A stretch of DNA of 64,000 bases from a candidate division BRC1 bacterium HGW-BRC1-1 (GCA_002842095.1 PHCB01000008.1:62001-126000); one strand, 5' to 3'. Shown: positions 17,447-26,656, counted from the stretch's first letter. Translations and numbers: made by a program. The notes: a model not told the origin generated them from the letters alone.

Positions 17447-17803
17447 ATGACGATGCTTAAGGGCTTTATGGTTGGCGCTCCCCGTGCCTTTGTGCTCATC
17501 GAGTTGTTGTTGGTTTTGGTGGTGATAGCGATTCTCGCGGGTGGATTTTTTTCGCGGAACAACAACATCGCTGACTCGAAGAGCACCTACCAGATGTCGA
17601 TCGGTCGATCCAACAACACGGCTTGTATCGCAAATCGCACGGTGCTGAAAACCTCCGTCGAGATGTACCGTATGGCCCGTCCGAACGAACCGGTGGATAC
17701 CGAGCACATGAAGGCCGCTGGTTTTCAAACGCCTTCCTGCCCGCAGGGTGGGGTCTATGCTTTTCAAGCCGATGGCTCCATTACCTGTACGAAACATCCC
17801 TGA
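17447..17803 (+). CDS. Small ComGC/prepilin-like protein
   Basis: A 118-residue pilin-like protein with leader and helix FVLIELLLVLVVIAILAGG, in which the usual FTLIELL is FVLIELL. The C-terminal part holds two paired cysteines (ACIANRTVLKTSVEMYR; PSCPQGGVYAFQADG) and a final SITCTKHP, typical of competence or type IV minor pilins with a disulfide-stabilised loop. The leader end before Phe is Ala rather than Gly, so processing may be unusual. It is divergent from the prepilin array and upstream of tRNA-Ile. The 300 bases upstream (17145-17446) hold only AT-rich putative promoter sequence. Confidence 0.8.
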   Translation: MTMLKGFMVGAPRAFVLIELLLVLVVIAILAGGFFSRNNNIADSKSTYQMSIGRSNNTACIANRTVLKTSVEMYRMARPNEPVDTEHMKAAGFQTPSCPQGGVYAFQADGSITCTKHP

Positions 17804-17924
17804 GATGGATGAAGGTTCTGGTTCGACCGGATTTGATGGATTTTTTCCAGTGGACCAAATGAAATCGCGGGCGCGTGTGTAATGGCGTGAGGTTACCGCC
17901 ACGGTAACTTGCAACGCGACTGAT

Positions 17925-18002
17925 GGGCCTATAGCTCAGTTTGGTTAGAGCGCGCCCCTGATAAGGGCGAGGTCGGTAGTTCGACTCTACCTAGGCCCAC
18001 CA
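17925..18002 (+). tRNA. tRNA-Ile (anticodon GAT)
   Basis: A complete cloverleaf: acceptor GGGCCTA/TAGGCCC, D arm AGCTCAGTTTGGTTAGAGC, anticodon loop CTGATAA with GAT at 17960-17962, and T arm GGTAGTTCGACTCTACC. The 3' CCA is encoded. It stands alone, not inside an rRNA spacer. The following C9T6 run may aid termination. Confidence 0.97.
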
Positions 18003-18228
18003 TCCCTCTCTTTCGCCCCCCCCCTTTTTTCCAGATGTTCCACACTCTTGACATTGTGGAGTCTGACGGCCTTGTCTTGGGAGATTGAATCTTTTCCACC
18101 GTTGTCAAAACCACTGCGAGCGAGGGTTTGGAAGGGAATGCCCTTTTCAGCGTATTTGCATCGTGTGGTTTGCGCTTCGAAAATATCGGTTTGAGAAATC
18201 CCACCTTTTGAGACCAAGGAGTTCTTCC

Positions 18229-18966
18229 GTGAAACGTTTTCTCGTGACGGGTATCGCCCTGTTGGCGGCTGCCCAATTGCATGCGGCCGAAACGCCGGAT
18301 ACGAAAGCAGTCGTGGCAGAGTTGATGAACAAGTACGCCCAGACATCGGGCCTCGCGGCTAATCTTGAGATTCGTTATCAGACGGGTCAGGAAGAAAGCG
18401 TTGCGACCTCCACCCTGGCAGTGTCGCGCAAGTATGGATGGAAACTCGAGGATTTCACACCGGGGCGCGAGCACCGCATTGTTAACGATTTCACCGTGAT
18501 GTATCAGTATTTCCCCCGTGAAGCGCGTGTCCTGAAAATGGTGGCTGATGAGCCGGGCATGGCCGCGGCGTTTCGCAAGCCGGCAGAGGAGTTGAACCCC
18601 CTGTCTTCCCTCGATCCCACCTCCGTGAAGTTGATCGGGCAGGAGATGTTGAACTCCGAACCCACCTATCATTTTGCGGGTACGACCCAGACGCAAATGT
18701 TGGAGATGGGCCAACCAGCGATGCGCGCCATGGAAGTATGGCTTGGCACGAATGATGGTCTGCCACGCAAGACCGTTGAAAAAAGCGGCGACGTGGTGAT
18801 GACGACGGTTTACCGGGATGTGAAAGTTAATCCGGATTTCAAGGCCGAGGACTTCCGTTTTTCGGCACCCGCCGGGGTGGAGGTGCTGGATATGAACGAG
18901 CAGATTTCAGCGGCGTCCAGATCCGAGGCGGCCCCAACTACAGCTCCGGCAAAAAACGCTCCGTAA
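18229..18966 (+). CDS. LolA-like exported protein
   Basis: A 245-residue periplasmic protein with a signal peptide (KRFLVTGIALLAAAQLHA). Its fold pattern is that of the LolA/LppX lipoprotein-carrier superfamily: a helix with a YAQTSGLAANLEIRY strand, GREHRIVNDFTVMYQYF, and a C-terminal YRDVKVNPDFKAEDFRFSAP, the common ending of LolA-like domains. It may carry lipoproteins or lipids across the periplasm, but the family is broad. The GTG start is chosen because AAGGAG lies 7 bases upstream; the open frame begins at 18085 without a signal peptide. A strong terminator follows. Confidence 0.8.
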   Translation: MKRFLVTGIALLAAAQLHAAETPDTKAVVAELMNKYAQTSGLAANLEIRYQTGQEESVATSTLAVSRKYGWKLEDFTPGREHRIVNDFTVMYQYFPREARVLKMVADEPGMAAAFRKPAEELNPLSSLDPTSVKLIGQEMLNSEPTYHFAGTTQTQMLEMGQPAMRAMEVWLGTNDGLPRKTVEKSGDVVMTTVYRDVKVNPDFKAEDFRFSAPAGVEVLDMNEQISAASRSEAAPTTAPAKNAP

Positions 18967-18991
18967 ATTCGGTCTCGTATCTATGTTTGAC

Positions 18992-19036
18992 GTGCCCGGT
19001 TCTCCTGACCTGTTGGGAGAACCGGGCACTTTTTTT
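18992..19036 (+). terminator. Intrinsic terminator of LolA-like gene
   Basis: A perfect 14-bp stem GTGCCCGGTTCTCC/GGAGAACCGGGCAC with a 10-base loop, followed by seven T on the plus strand. Confidence 0.92.
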
Positions 19037-19061
19037 GGCCAGAAACTTCAGGGAAAACGAA

Positions 19062-19826
19062 TCAGGCGAAAATTCCGGTAATTTCATTCGCAAGTTGTTG
19101 AATGGCATCGCAGAGGGTGGGAAGGGATTCCAAAGCCAGCGGTAGAGACGCGGCTTCATGGAATTCAGGAATGAAGGGGACGACGCCGGCGGATGGTACC
19201 CGGGCCAGTTTGGTGGCGAGGGGCACACCGGTTTCTTCGGCCAGCGTGAGGGGGCCTTCGTGGGGGCGAACGAAAACAACACGCGCCACATCGGCACCGC
19301 GGGCCCGCAGGTGCGCGACAGTGAGGAGCGTGTGGTTTACTGTGCCCAATGCGCTGGATGTCACAACAAGCACGGGAGCGCCAAGGTCACGGGCGAAATC
19401 GCTCACGAGATACTCTCCCCGAAGAGGCACTGCCGCGCCGCCGACGCCTTCGACCAGAAGAACCTGATGACGGGCGGCGAGGTCGTGCAGGGCAGTGATG
19501 GTTTGGTGGATGTCGATGGTTCGGTTTTCCAACTCGGCGGCTGTAATCGGTGCCAGAGGGTGGGAGAACCGATGGGGGCTGATCACGTTGAGCGGCTCGA
19601 GGGTTCCCGAAGCGGCAGTGAGAAGCTGGGCGTCGTCATCGCGCCAGTCCGAATCGGGTGTGCATCCCGAGGCAAAAGGTTTGGCTGCAACCGCATCAAC
19701 GCCGCGCAAGCAGAGGGCCCGCACCAGGGAGGCCGTAACCACCGTTTTGCCAACACCGGTGCCGGTGCCGGTGATAAAGAGAATTTTGCTGTCGTGTAAT
19801 TTTCTTGGGGGTAACTCAACCATCAT
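19062..19826 (-). CDS. bioD: Dethiobiotin synthetase
   Basis: ATP-dependent carboxylation and ring closure of diaminopelargonate in biotin synthesis. The 254-residue protein has the P-loop GTGTGVGKT at 20-28, the KPFASGC substrate segment and VEGVGGAAVPL, as in BioD. The start (ATG at 19826, or the next codon) overlaps the stop of the rhodanese gene, implying translational coupling. No other bio genes are in the window. It is the last gene of a three-gene minus-strand operon with phhB and the rhodanese. Confidence 0.92.
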   Translation of the reverse strand: MMVELPPRKLHDSKILFITGTGTGVGKTVVTASLVRALCLRGVDAVAAKPFASGCTPDSDWRDDDAQLLTAASGTLEPLNVISPHRFSHPLAPITAAELENRTIDIHQTITALHDLAARHQVLLVEGVGGAAVPLRGEYLVSDFARDLGAPVLVVTSSALGTVNHTLLTVAHLRARGADVARVVFVRPHEGPLTLAEETGVPLATKLARVPSAGVVPFIPEFHEAASLPLALESLPTLCDAIQQLANEITGIFA

Positions 19827-20160
19827 ATTCGGCGACGGGTCCTTTCCAGGTAGACATCCCTTCTGCGAGGGAACGGGCATCATAGCCCTGCGAGCGCAGG
19901 AAAAGTGCGGCGGCCTCGCTGCGAATGCCATGTTCGCAGTAGCAGATTATTTCACGATCTTTGGGGATCTCGTTAATCCGATTCATCAGTTGGCCCATGG
20001 GGATCAGGATCGCCTGTGGGAGAATGCCGCGTATCAATTCAAAAAGCTCGCGGACATCCAGGAGGGCAAAAGCGCGATCGTGCCTTGCCGATTCCTCGAT
20101 CATGGTTCGAAGGGTGTCCTGGTCGATTTCCAGCGGAGTCTGGTCGGAATCACCCGTCAC
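19816..20160 (-). CDS. Single-domain rhodanese
   Basis: A 114-residue rhodanese (sulfurtransferase) domain with LLDVRELFELIRG and the active-site loop CYCEHGIRS (catalytic Cys present). The GTG start overlaps the phhB stop in a GTGA, and its own stop overlaps bioD. Sulfur transfer, for instance of persulfide, is the family role. A link to biotin synthase sulfur supply is conceivable from context but is speculation. Confidence 0.9.
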   Translation of the reverse strand: MTGDSDQTPLEIDQDTLRTMIEESARHDRAFALLDVRELFELIRGILPQAILIPMGQLMNRINEIPKDREIICYCEHGIRSEAAALFLRSQGYDARSLAEGMSTWKGPVAEYDG

Positions 20161-20456
20161 TTGCTGTGATCGCCGATCAGGCTATCGATCTCACCCGCGA
20201 GAGCGGTGTCATTGGGCGTGATGCCGCCGTCGCTATGGGATGTGAGAGAGATGCGTACCCGGTTGTAATCGTGCAGTGTGAGGTCGGGATGGTGGTCGGC
20301 TTTTTCAGCCAACTCACCAACCTGGTTGATGAAGGCGAGGGCCGCTTTGAAGTCTTGAAATTTGAAGTCGTGCACGAGGTTAATTCCCTCTTGGGACCAG
20401 CCATCCAGGGCGGTGAGGGCCGAGTCGATTTCCATTTGGGCGAGGAGTTTTGACAT
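20157..20456 (-). CDS. phhB: Pterin-4a-carbinolamine dehydratase
   Basis: A 99-residue PCD/DCoH family protein with HDFKFQDFKAAL, AEKADHHPDL and YNRVRISLTSHSDGGIT. The His-His pair and later His correspond to the catalytic triad of the family. It recycles pterin cofactor or serves as a related dehydratase, for example in molybdopterin metabolism. No aromatic hydroxylase is nearby. The ATG with CGGAGG upstream is the real start; the frame continues to 20654 without domain content. It heads the phhB-rhodanese-bioD operon. Confidence 0.93.
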   Translation of the reverse strand: MSKLLAQMEIDSALTALDGWSQEGINLVHDFKFQDFKAALAFINQVGELAEKADHHPDLTLHDYNRVRISLTSHSDGGITPNDTALAGEIDSLIGDHSK

Positions 20457-20619
20457 GGGTGGAGCCTCCGTTGAAAGGTAGGTGTTGTGTGAGGAAAAAT
20501 TACCGCTGTTGGCGCAGTAAATGCGGGCCGCAAACAGATGGCCGGGTTGGTTGGTCACGACCATCTTTTTCAGGCTTGCCATGCTTGCGAACCTCCGCAT
20601 ACCTAAGCACAACTTCCTG

Positions 20620-22056
20620 ATGATGAAACTGTACGAGCTATTCTGGCAATCCATGGACCTTCGGCGCGATGACGACGGTCAACTGCCGCCTGATTTTGAC
20701 CTGCTGCTGACGCCGGTGCACCCGCCCGACAACGTTCGCAGCGAGGCTGCCCGCGATATTGCCCTGGTTACGCGACAGGCGCCGAAACAATTTTCCGCGA
20801 TGGTCGTCTCCCAACCGGGCATTGCCGCGCGGCCCTTCTGTTTCATTCACACGGTTAAGCGCGGGTTGCTGCCGGATTTCACCGAACTGTTTGAGAACTA
20901 CGTCGATAAGAATGCCTTCATTGCCGAGACCCTTCTCAGGCTTCGCCCCCACTACGATTTGCCCTATGTCCTGTTTCTTGGCGACTCCGGGTTTTTTCTC
21001 TATGACGTGGCTGCCGAGGAACTATTGAAGTGGGGGAGCGACTTGACGCTGTTGGAGGAGTTGCTGATCCAGCCTGTGGTCGCCGGTGTGAGTGTGATGG
21101 AAAGCTGGGATGCGATTCCGCGAAAAAGCGTGACTCAACGTAGTGAGGAATTCGCCCGTTGGCTTGATTTATGGAAGGCCTGCATCGGGGCGCGGATGAA
21201 CTCCACACCGGCACTGGTTCAGGGGCTATTACAGAAGGTTATTCTGCTCTTCCTTTACGACCTGCATTACGGACTCGCCGACAGCGACATGCGCTTGCGT
21301 TCAAACTTTCTCGAGCATCGCACCCTGGCCGGCAAAGCCCGCAAATCGGCGAAGATGCCCCAGCCCTTTGACGGTGTCGCGTGGTTGTTTGAGGCCGTGC
21401 AGGAAGTGCGTGAGAAGTGCCATATCGAGTTTCTTTATTGGAACGAGACCGAGACAACGTTCTTCGCGTTGCTGGCGGAGGAGGGGCGGCGTCAGTTTTC
21501 GCAGTTCGTCCTCGAGCTGTTCCTGCTCAGCCAAAGCAAGTTTGATGCGGCGGTGCAGACCGATGTTTTCACGGATTCAGATTCGCGTCTGAAACTGTGG
21601 AAATTTACGGTGATGGAAAGTCTCGATGTGTGCAAGCGCCTGCACGTGGATGACGTGAATGTGTACGACATGATCATCGTGGACACCGACGAAGGTGGCG
21701 TCGGCTGGGCCATGCATGTGGTTAATAAGCTGCTCGAATTCTGGCATATGCGGTTGTGGAAAATGCAACGTGCTCTCGCCGAGCACCGGGTTGTAGCCGT
21801 GCAATTTGACATGTTTCAGCAACCGGATATCGAACGGGCACGCGTGCCGTCGGTGGAGGACGTGTTCGAGTTGGCCTATGCGGGCAGCCTGCGTCTGGAA
21901 TATGGAGACCCCTCAGACCGGGCCACTCTCGAGTACCTGATGATTTTGCGAGTTTTGGAATGCTCGCGGCTGTGGGAGCTGAAGCTTTCTCCTCTTGATC
22001 ACCTTTCGGACTGCTTCACGCGAAAACAAGATGCCGCGGCTTTGGAGGAGTATTGA
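20620..22056 (+). CDS. Large protein of unknown function, coupled to thrC
   Basis: A 478-residue soluble protein I do not recognise. It is rich in Leu, Phe and acidic residues and predicted mainly helical. It has a possible alpha/beta start (LPYVLFLGDSGFFLYDV near 120), a helical middle (LLQKVILLFLYDLHYGL) and a WAMHVVNKLLEFWHMRLW stretch near 370. No signal peptide, membrane helix, zinc cluster or nucleotide motif is evident. The overall shape faintly recalls the helical N-terminal parts of some restriction-modification proteins, but no catalytic motif is present and I do not claim this. Its stop lies 5 bases before the thrC ATG, with GGAGGAG inside its last codons. Starts at 20581 or 20521 are also possible. 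Confidence 0.6.
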   Translation: MMKLYELFWQSMDLRRDDDGQLPPDFDLLLTPVHPPDNVRSEAARDIALVTRQAPKQFSAMVVSQPGIAARPFCFIHTVKRGLLPDFTELFENYVDKNAFIAETLLRLRPHYDLPYVLFLGDSGFFLYDVAAEELLKWGSDLTLLEELLIQPVVAGVSVMESWDAIPRKSVTQRSEEFARWLDLWKACIGARMNSTPALVQGLLQKVILLFLYDLHYGLADSDMRLRSNFLEHRTLAGKARKSAKMPQPFDGVAWLFEAVQEVREKCHIEFLYWNETETTFFALLAEEGRRQFSQFVLELFLLSQSKFDAAVQTDVFTDSDSRLKLWKFTVMESLDVCKRLHVDDVNVYDMIIVDTDEGGVGWAMHVVNKLLEFWHMRLWKMQRALAEHRVVAVQFDMFQQPDIERARVPSVEDVFELAYAGSLRLEYGDPSDRATLEYLMILRVLECSRLWELKLSPLDHLSDCFTRKQDAAALEEY

Positions 22057-22061
22057 AACCG

Positions 22062-23312
22062 ATGAACGCGAAATTGACCCTGACCGGGCTTAGCTGTATT
22101 AAATGCGGTGCACTGTATCCTGCGGATGATCGCCTGACTTGCGATGTGTGTGGTATCGACGAGGGTATCCTCGAAGCTGAATACGATATGGAAGCCGTGG
22201 CGCAGGGACTGACTCGGGAAGCACTGGCGAATCGGCCAAAGAGTTTGTGGCGTTACGCGGAATTGTTGCCCCTGCCTGCGGAAGCCGAACGGCCTCCGCT
22301 TCAGGTGGGTTGGACACCTCTGGTGGATGCTCCGCGAATGGCCAAAATGGCCGGTGTTGCGCGGGTGATTTTGAAGGATGACGGACGCAATCCGACGGCG
22401 TCGTTCAAGGATCGCGCAAGCGCGGTGGGGGCGGCGTGCGCCAAGATGTTTGGAAGGTCCACGGTGGCCTGCGCCAGCACGGGCAACGCTGCCAGTTCGA
22501 TGGCCGGCATGGCTGCGTCGATGGGCATTCCTACAACGATTTTTGTTCCCGAGCGCGCGCCGGAACCGAAGCTGGCGCAACTGCTCCTTTTCGGGGCGCG
22601 GGTGTTGCGCGTTCACGGATCCTACGACGAGGCGTATGACTTGTGCACCAAAGCATGCGCGCGCTACGGATGGTACAATCGCAACTGCGCCATTAACCCG
22701 TATCTCGTTGAAGGCAAAAAGACGGCGGGTCTGGAGATTGGCGAGCAGATGGGTGACAACCCGCCCGACTGGGTGGTGGTGTCGGTGGGTGATGGTTGCA
22801 CCGTTGCGGGTATCTGCAAGGGGATGCGCGACATGAAGCAACTGGGTTTCCTGAAGCGCCTGCCACGGGTGCTGGCGGTTCAGGCCACGGGAGCATCGGC
22901 CTTTGTTCGGCAATGGGAAGCCGAGGCTGAGGAAAAGTTGCCGACCGAGGATGCCACAACGGTGGCGGATTCGATCTGTGTGTCAACGCCCCGCAACTGG
23001 CGCAAGGCGGTGCGTGGTGTGAGGAAATCCGGCGGTACCGTTCTGGCTGTGGAAGATGCTGCTATACTGGATGCTCTGCGAAGCATGCCGCGTTTGTCGG
23101 GTGTGTTCGGCGAGCCCGCTGCTGCGGCAGCCTGGGCGGGTGTTCTGGAGGCGCGGAGTCAGGGTATTATCAGCGCCGACGAAAGCGTGTTGTGCATGGT
23201 TACGGGCAACGGTTTGAAAGACATCCGGACCGCAGTGAATGCGGCGGGTCAGCCCCATGATATCGACGCGACCCTGGAAGCAGTGGCGCAGGTGGTGGGC
23301 GAGCCATCATGA
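22062..23312 (+). CDS. thrC: Threonine synthase
   Basis: PLP-dependent conversion of O-phosphohomoserine to threonine. The 416-residue protein has an N-terminal zinc-ribbon-like pair (CIKC, CDVC) and then the fold-type II core. PLP would bind Lys116 in NPTASFKDRAS, and the phosphate loop is STGNAASSMAG. An upstream TTG at 22053 would add three residues. It is coupled at both ends: the unknown gene ends just before it, and the HAD gene starts inside its stop (ATGA). Related cysteate or diaminopropionate enzymes share the fold, but overall features favour ThrC. Confidence 0.9.
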   Translation: MNAKLTLTGLSCIKCGALYPADDRLTCDVCGIDEGILEAEYDMEAVAQGLTREALANRPKSLWRYAELLPLPAEAERPPLQVGWTPLVDAPRMAKMAGVARVILKDDGRNPTASFKDRASAVGAACAKMFGRSTVACASTGNAASSMAGMAASMGIPTTIFVPERAPEPKLAQLLLFGARVLRVHGSYDEAYDLCTKACARYGWYNRNCAINPYLVEGKKTAGLEIGEQMGDNPPDWVVVSVGDGCTVAGICKGMRDMKQLGFLKRLPRVLAVQATGASAFVRQWEAEAEEKLPTEDATTVADSICVSTPRNWRKAVRGVRKSGGTVLAVEDAAILDALRSMPRLSGVFGEPAAAAAWAGVLEARSQGIISADESVLCMVTGNGLKDIRTAVNAAGQPHDIDATLEAVAQVVGEPS

Positions 23313-24016
23313 GCGCTCCGATACAAATGGTTCTTTTCGATGCCGGGGGCACTCTGCTTGGCACCAATACCGATCACCCACGCTGGTACGAGCAATTCTT
23401 CGTGGAGGCCTGCGCCGAGCAGGGGGTGGAGGTGACGCCGCATCAGGTGGATGAAGCGCTGGTTGAAGCCGCACGAGAGATAAATCTGACACATCGCAGC
23501 AGCAGCGATGAGCAGGTTCGGTTCTTCTGGGAGCACATGTACACCTGGTGTTTTCGTCGCCTGCTTCCGAACCGTGATGCACATCAGCTTGCGTGTCATT
23601 ATATCGATCGGTTTGAGGTGGGCGAATACGTTCAGCTTTTCGACGATGCGCTCGAAGCTTTGGAATTGGTGCGGTGCGCTGGTTTGCGATCCGGTATTGT
23701 TTCGAACTTCGGATCATACCTCCACGTGTTTCTCGACAAGACTGGAATCACAGAGTTTTTTGAGTTCGTGATTGTGTCGGCAAATGAAGGTTGTGAGAAA
23801 CCGCACCCCGAAATTTTCGATCTGGCAGTGGCGCGTGCGGGAGTTCCGGCCGGGCAGATTCTTTTTGTCGGCGATAACCTGCGCGAGGATTACCAGGCTG
23901 CCGAACGGCATGGGATGTTTTCGGTTCTGGTGGACCGCTATGACCTTCATGCCGATAAACCGGCTCTGCGCCGGGTGAAACGCCTCTCTGATATAGCTCA
24001 GTATTTACCTCAGTAA
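23309..24016 (+). CDS. HAD superfamily hydrolase
   Basis: A 235-residue HAD-IA protein with a helical cap domain. The nucleophile Asp11 lies in FDAGGTLL, motif II in GIVSNFG, motif III Lys in CEKPHPEIF and motif IV in FVGDNLREDYQAA. The second Asp of the usual DxDGT is Gly, as in several DxGGT members, which can weaken phosphatase acid/base catalysis. The ATGA overlap with thrC suggests coupled expression. A role as phosphatase near threonine metabolism would be a guess. Confidence 0.87.
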   Translation: MSAPIQMVLFDAGGTLLGTNTDHPRWYEQFFVEACAEQGVEVTPHQVDEALVEAAREINLTHRSSSDEQVRFFWEHMYTWCFRRLLPNRDAHQLACHYIDRFEVGEYVQLFDDALEALELVRCAGLRSGIVSNFGSYLHVFLDKTGITEFFEFVIVSANEGCEKPHPEIFDLAVARAGVPAGQILFVGDNLREDYQAAERHGMFSVLVDRYDLHADKPALRRVKRLSDIAQYLPQ

Positions 24017-24192
24017 CGGGTTGAGGTGGGGGCCGGGGCTGCTGGATCTTGGCTGGGCTTATTCTGTGAGATGTCCCATGCCATCCAGATGATTGCCGTG
24101 ATAAACACGATGACGAGGAAGTAAAAGGCAGGGGTACGCCCGACAAATTTCGTCCAGAGGGGAGCACGTTTTGACGGCGGAGTTTTGGCCAT
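24010..24192 (-). CDS. Small single-pass membrane protein downstream of ruvB
   Basis: A 60-residue protein with a basic N-terminus, one transmembrane helix (AFYFLVIVFITAIIWMAW) and a Pro/Ala-rich tail. Its ATG shares one base with the ruvB stop (TGATG), which strongly supports translation. Its last codons overlap the HAD gene tail on the other strand. It belongs to no family I recognise. Confidence 0.7.
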   Translation of the reverse strand: MAKTPPSKRAPLWTKFVGRTPAFYFLVIVFITAIIWMAWDISQNKPSQDPAAPAPTSTRY

Positions 24193-25205
24193 CAGAATAG
24201 GTCTCCCTGGCGGCTCGGTTCCGTCATGCCCAGATGCGCGTAAGCAGCGCTGGTGGCCACGCGCCCCCGGGGTGTGCGCTGGAGGAAACCAATCTGGATG
24301 AGATAGGGTTCGATCATGTCTTCGATCGTGTCCTCATCCTCACCGATGGAAACGGCGATGTTATTGAGTCCCACCGGACCACCGTTGAATTTCTCCATGA
24401 TGGAATTGAGCACCATCATATCCATCATATCGAGGCCCAGCGCATCGATTTCGAGGAGGCTCAACGCCCCCGCTGCCATCTCGCGGTTGATGCGTCCGTC
24501 GCCGGTTACCTGAGCGAAGTCGCGCACGCGACGCAGGAGCCGGTTGGAAATGCGGGGCGTACCGCGGGATCGTCGGGCGATTTCGTCCCGCCCGTGCTCG
24601 TCGATCTCCACACCAAGAATCTTCGCAGAGCGGTCGACAATTCTCTGCATGTTCGGCTCGCTATAAAAGAGAAGTCTTTCGGCAATCCCAAACCGCGAGC
24701 GCAGGGGAGCGGTGATCATCCCTGCGCGGGTGGTGGCACCAACCAGCGTGAAGCGCGGCAGATCGAGTTGGATGGACTTGGCGTGGGGGCCTTCGCCAAT
24801 GAGGATATCGATTCTGAAATCCTCCATGGCAGGGTACAGGCATTCCTCCACGACTTTGTTGAGGCGGTGGATTTCGTCGATGAAGAGAACGTCGCCCTCT
24901 TTCAGATCGGTGAGGATGGCCGCCAGATCGTCTTTGCGCTCGATGATGGGACCGCTGGTGCTTTTGAGGTCGGCGCCCAGTTCGTTTGCGATGATGTGGG
25001 CAAGGGTCGTCTTGCCCAACCCAGGGGGGCCATAAAGCAGCACGTGATCGAGAGCTTCGCTGCGGAGGCGCGCGGCTTCGATGAAGACCGAGAGGTTTGC
25101 CAGCACGCGTTCCTGACCGACGAATTCCCGGGTTGTACGCGGGCGTAATGAGAAGTCGTCGCGGTCGCCGCCTTCACTGCGGATGGGGTGGGAATCAGCA
25201 TTCAT
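24192..25205 (-). CDS. ruvB: Holliday junction branch migration helicase RuvB
   Basis: The hexameric AAA+ motor that, with RuvA, migrates Holliday junctions. The 337-residue protein has Walker A GPPGLGKT (59-66), Walker B LFIDEIH, a RSRFG sensor region and the C-terminal winged helix ([10 protein letters not shown]). The N-terminal signature [14 protein letters not shown] is intact. ruvA and ruvC are not adjacent. A small membrane-protein gene is coupled at its 3' end. Confidence 0.97.
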   Translation of the reverse strand: MNADSHPIRSEGGDRDDFSLRPRTTREFVGQERVLANLSVFIEAARLRSEALDHVLLYGPPGLGKTTLAHIIANELGADLKSTSGPIIERKDDLAAILTDLKEGDVLFIDEIHRLNKVVEECLYPAMEDFRIDILIGEGPHAKSIQLDLPRFTLVGATTRAGMITAPLRSRFGIAERLLFYSEPNMQRIVDRSAKILGVEIDEHGRDEIARRSRGTPRISNRLLRRVRDFAQVTGDGRINREMAAGALSLLEIDALGLDMMDMMVLNSIMEKFNGGPVGLNNIAVSIGEDEDTIEDMIEPYLIQIGFLQRTPRGRVATSAAYAHLGMTEPSRQGDLF

Positions 25206-25435
25206 GGGAATGCACTCAACAGGGCGTCTGGCACAACTTCAACCCATTACATGCGCTCGTTGGCTTGGCACCGGTGGGAGGATGGTCCCGTTTGTCGCTT
25301 TTCATTCTGCCGGTTCCTCATTGTTTTTGCTTGAGTGACCCGGGGGTGACGCCCAAACACAGTTCTTCGCTTATAACCGGGCGCGAAGGGATTCCCGCCG
25401 TTTCATGCCCGTTTACTTCAAGGATAAGGTCCATC

Positions 25436-26656
25436 ATGAACAGCTCGGCGCACTACAAAGAACTGGCCTCGAAATATCTCGTGGGCAATTACGGCGAACG
25501 TACCGTGGTGCTGGCCCGTGGTAAGGGCACCCGCGTATGGGATGCGGACGGTCGCGAGTATCTCGATTTTCTCGCGGGCATCAGCGTCAACAATCTCGGC
25601 CATTGCCACCCGGCGGTGGTGGCTGCGATCCAGAAACAGTCTGCCCAGTTGATGCATTGTTCAAACCTGTACCTCATCCCCCAGCAGGCCGAACTGGCCG
25701 AGAAGCTGTGTAACCTTTCCTTTGCCGACAAATGCTTTTTTGCGAACACCGGTGGCGAGGCTAACGAGGCTGCCATCAAATTGGCGCGCCTGTACTCAAA
25801 GACGAAATTCGGACCGGGCCGCCACGAGATCATCACTTTTCGCAATTCGTTCCACGGACGCACCATCGCGACCATAACCGCGACGGGGCAGGATAAGGTT
25901 CAAAAAGGGTTCGAGCCACTGCTAGAGGGTTTCCACTACGCCACATTTAACGATCTGCCCAGCGTGACCAACCTGATGAGTGAGCGCACCTGTGCTGTTA
26001 TGATCGAGCCCGTGCAGGGCGAGGGCGGCGTTACGGCCGTCGATAACGAATTTCTCGTGGGCCTGCGCAAAGAATGCACGGCCCGCAACATTCTGCTCAT
26101 CTTCGACGAAGTGCAGTGTGGCATGGCCCGCACCGGACGCATGTTCGCTTATCAGAATTATGACGTGGAACCTGACGTGATGACGCTGGCGAAGGCGCTG
26201 GGAAATGGCATGCCGATATCCGCCCTGCTTACGCGGTCAGACTTTTCTGAGGTTTTCACACCGGGAACCCACGGCACCACCTTTGGCGGAAATCCGCTGG
26301 CCATGGCGGCCGGACTGGCCGTGGTGGATACTATGGTGTCGGAAAACATTCCTGCCCGGGCCTTGGATACGGGCGATTATTTCCGTGCTGAGATTGCGAA
26401 GCGCCTTGGCGATTTTCCCAATGTTGAGGGATTACGCGGATTGGGTCTCATGGTGGGCATAGTGCTGAATCATCCGGGTGCGCCCGTGATAAAAGAATGC
26501 CTTAACCGGGGCCTCTTGCTCAACTGCACCATGGGCAATGTGTTGCGGCTCCTTCCCCCGCTTGTGGTTACTCGTGAAGAGTGCGATCAGGCGGTCGACA
26601 TTCTTTGTGAGGTTTTGGCTATGGATGAGATTCGCAGCAGTGGAGAGAACCAATGA
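25436..26656 (+). CDS. argD: Acetylornithine aminotransferase
   Basis: Class III PLP aminotransferase (406 residues) of arginine synthesis. PLP would bind Lys253 in LAKALGNGMP. Family motifs include DFLAGISVNNLGHCHP, ANTGGEANEAAIKLAR and FHGRTIATITATGQ. The ATG with AAGGT upstream matches the family N-terminus (YLVGNYGERTVVLARGKG); the frame extends to 25097 over non-conserved sequence opposite ruvB. It overlaps argF by ATGA, forming an argDF pair. The 230 bases upstream, shared with the divergent ruvB, should hold its promoter. Confidence 0.95.
   Translation: MNSSAHYKELASKYLVGNYGERTVVLARGKGTRVWDADGREYLDFLAGISVNNLGHCHPAVVAAIQKQSAQLMHCSNLYLIPQQAELAEKLCNLSFADKCFFANTGGEANEAAIKLARLYSKTKFGPGRHEIITFRNSFHGRTIATITATGQDKVQKGFEPLLEGFHYATFNDLPSVTNLMSERTCAVMIEPVQGEGGVTAVDNEFLVGLRKECTARNILLIFDEVQCGMARTGRMFAYQNYDVEPDVMTLAKALGNGMPISALLTRSDFSEVFTPGTHGTTFGGNPLAMAAGLAVVDTMVSENIPARALDTGDYFRAEIAKRLGDFPNVEGLRGLGLMVGIVLNHPGAPVIKECLNRGLLLNCTMGNVLRLLPPLVVTREECDQAVDILCEVLAMDEIRSSGENQ

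Noticed and set aside
17929..18714. 261-codon minus-strand frame
   Set aside because: Runs through tRNA-Ile and the LolA-like gene; the GTG with AAGGAG and the signal peptide support the plus strand instead.
21999..22913. 304-codon minus-strand frame
   Set aside because: Antisense to thrC and the unknown gene; Arg/His-rich shadow.
24234..25148. 304-codon plus-strand frame
   Set aside because: Exactly antisense to ruvB, whose motifs are complete on the other strand.
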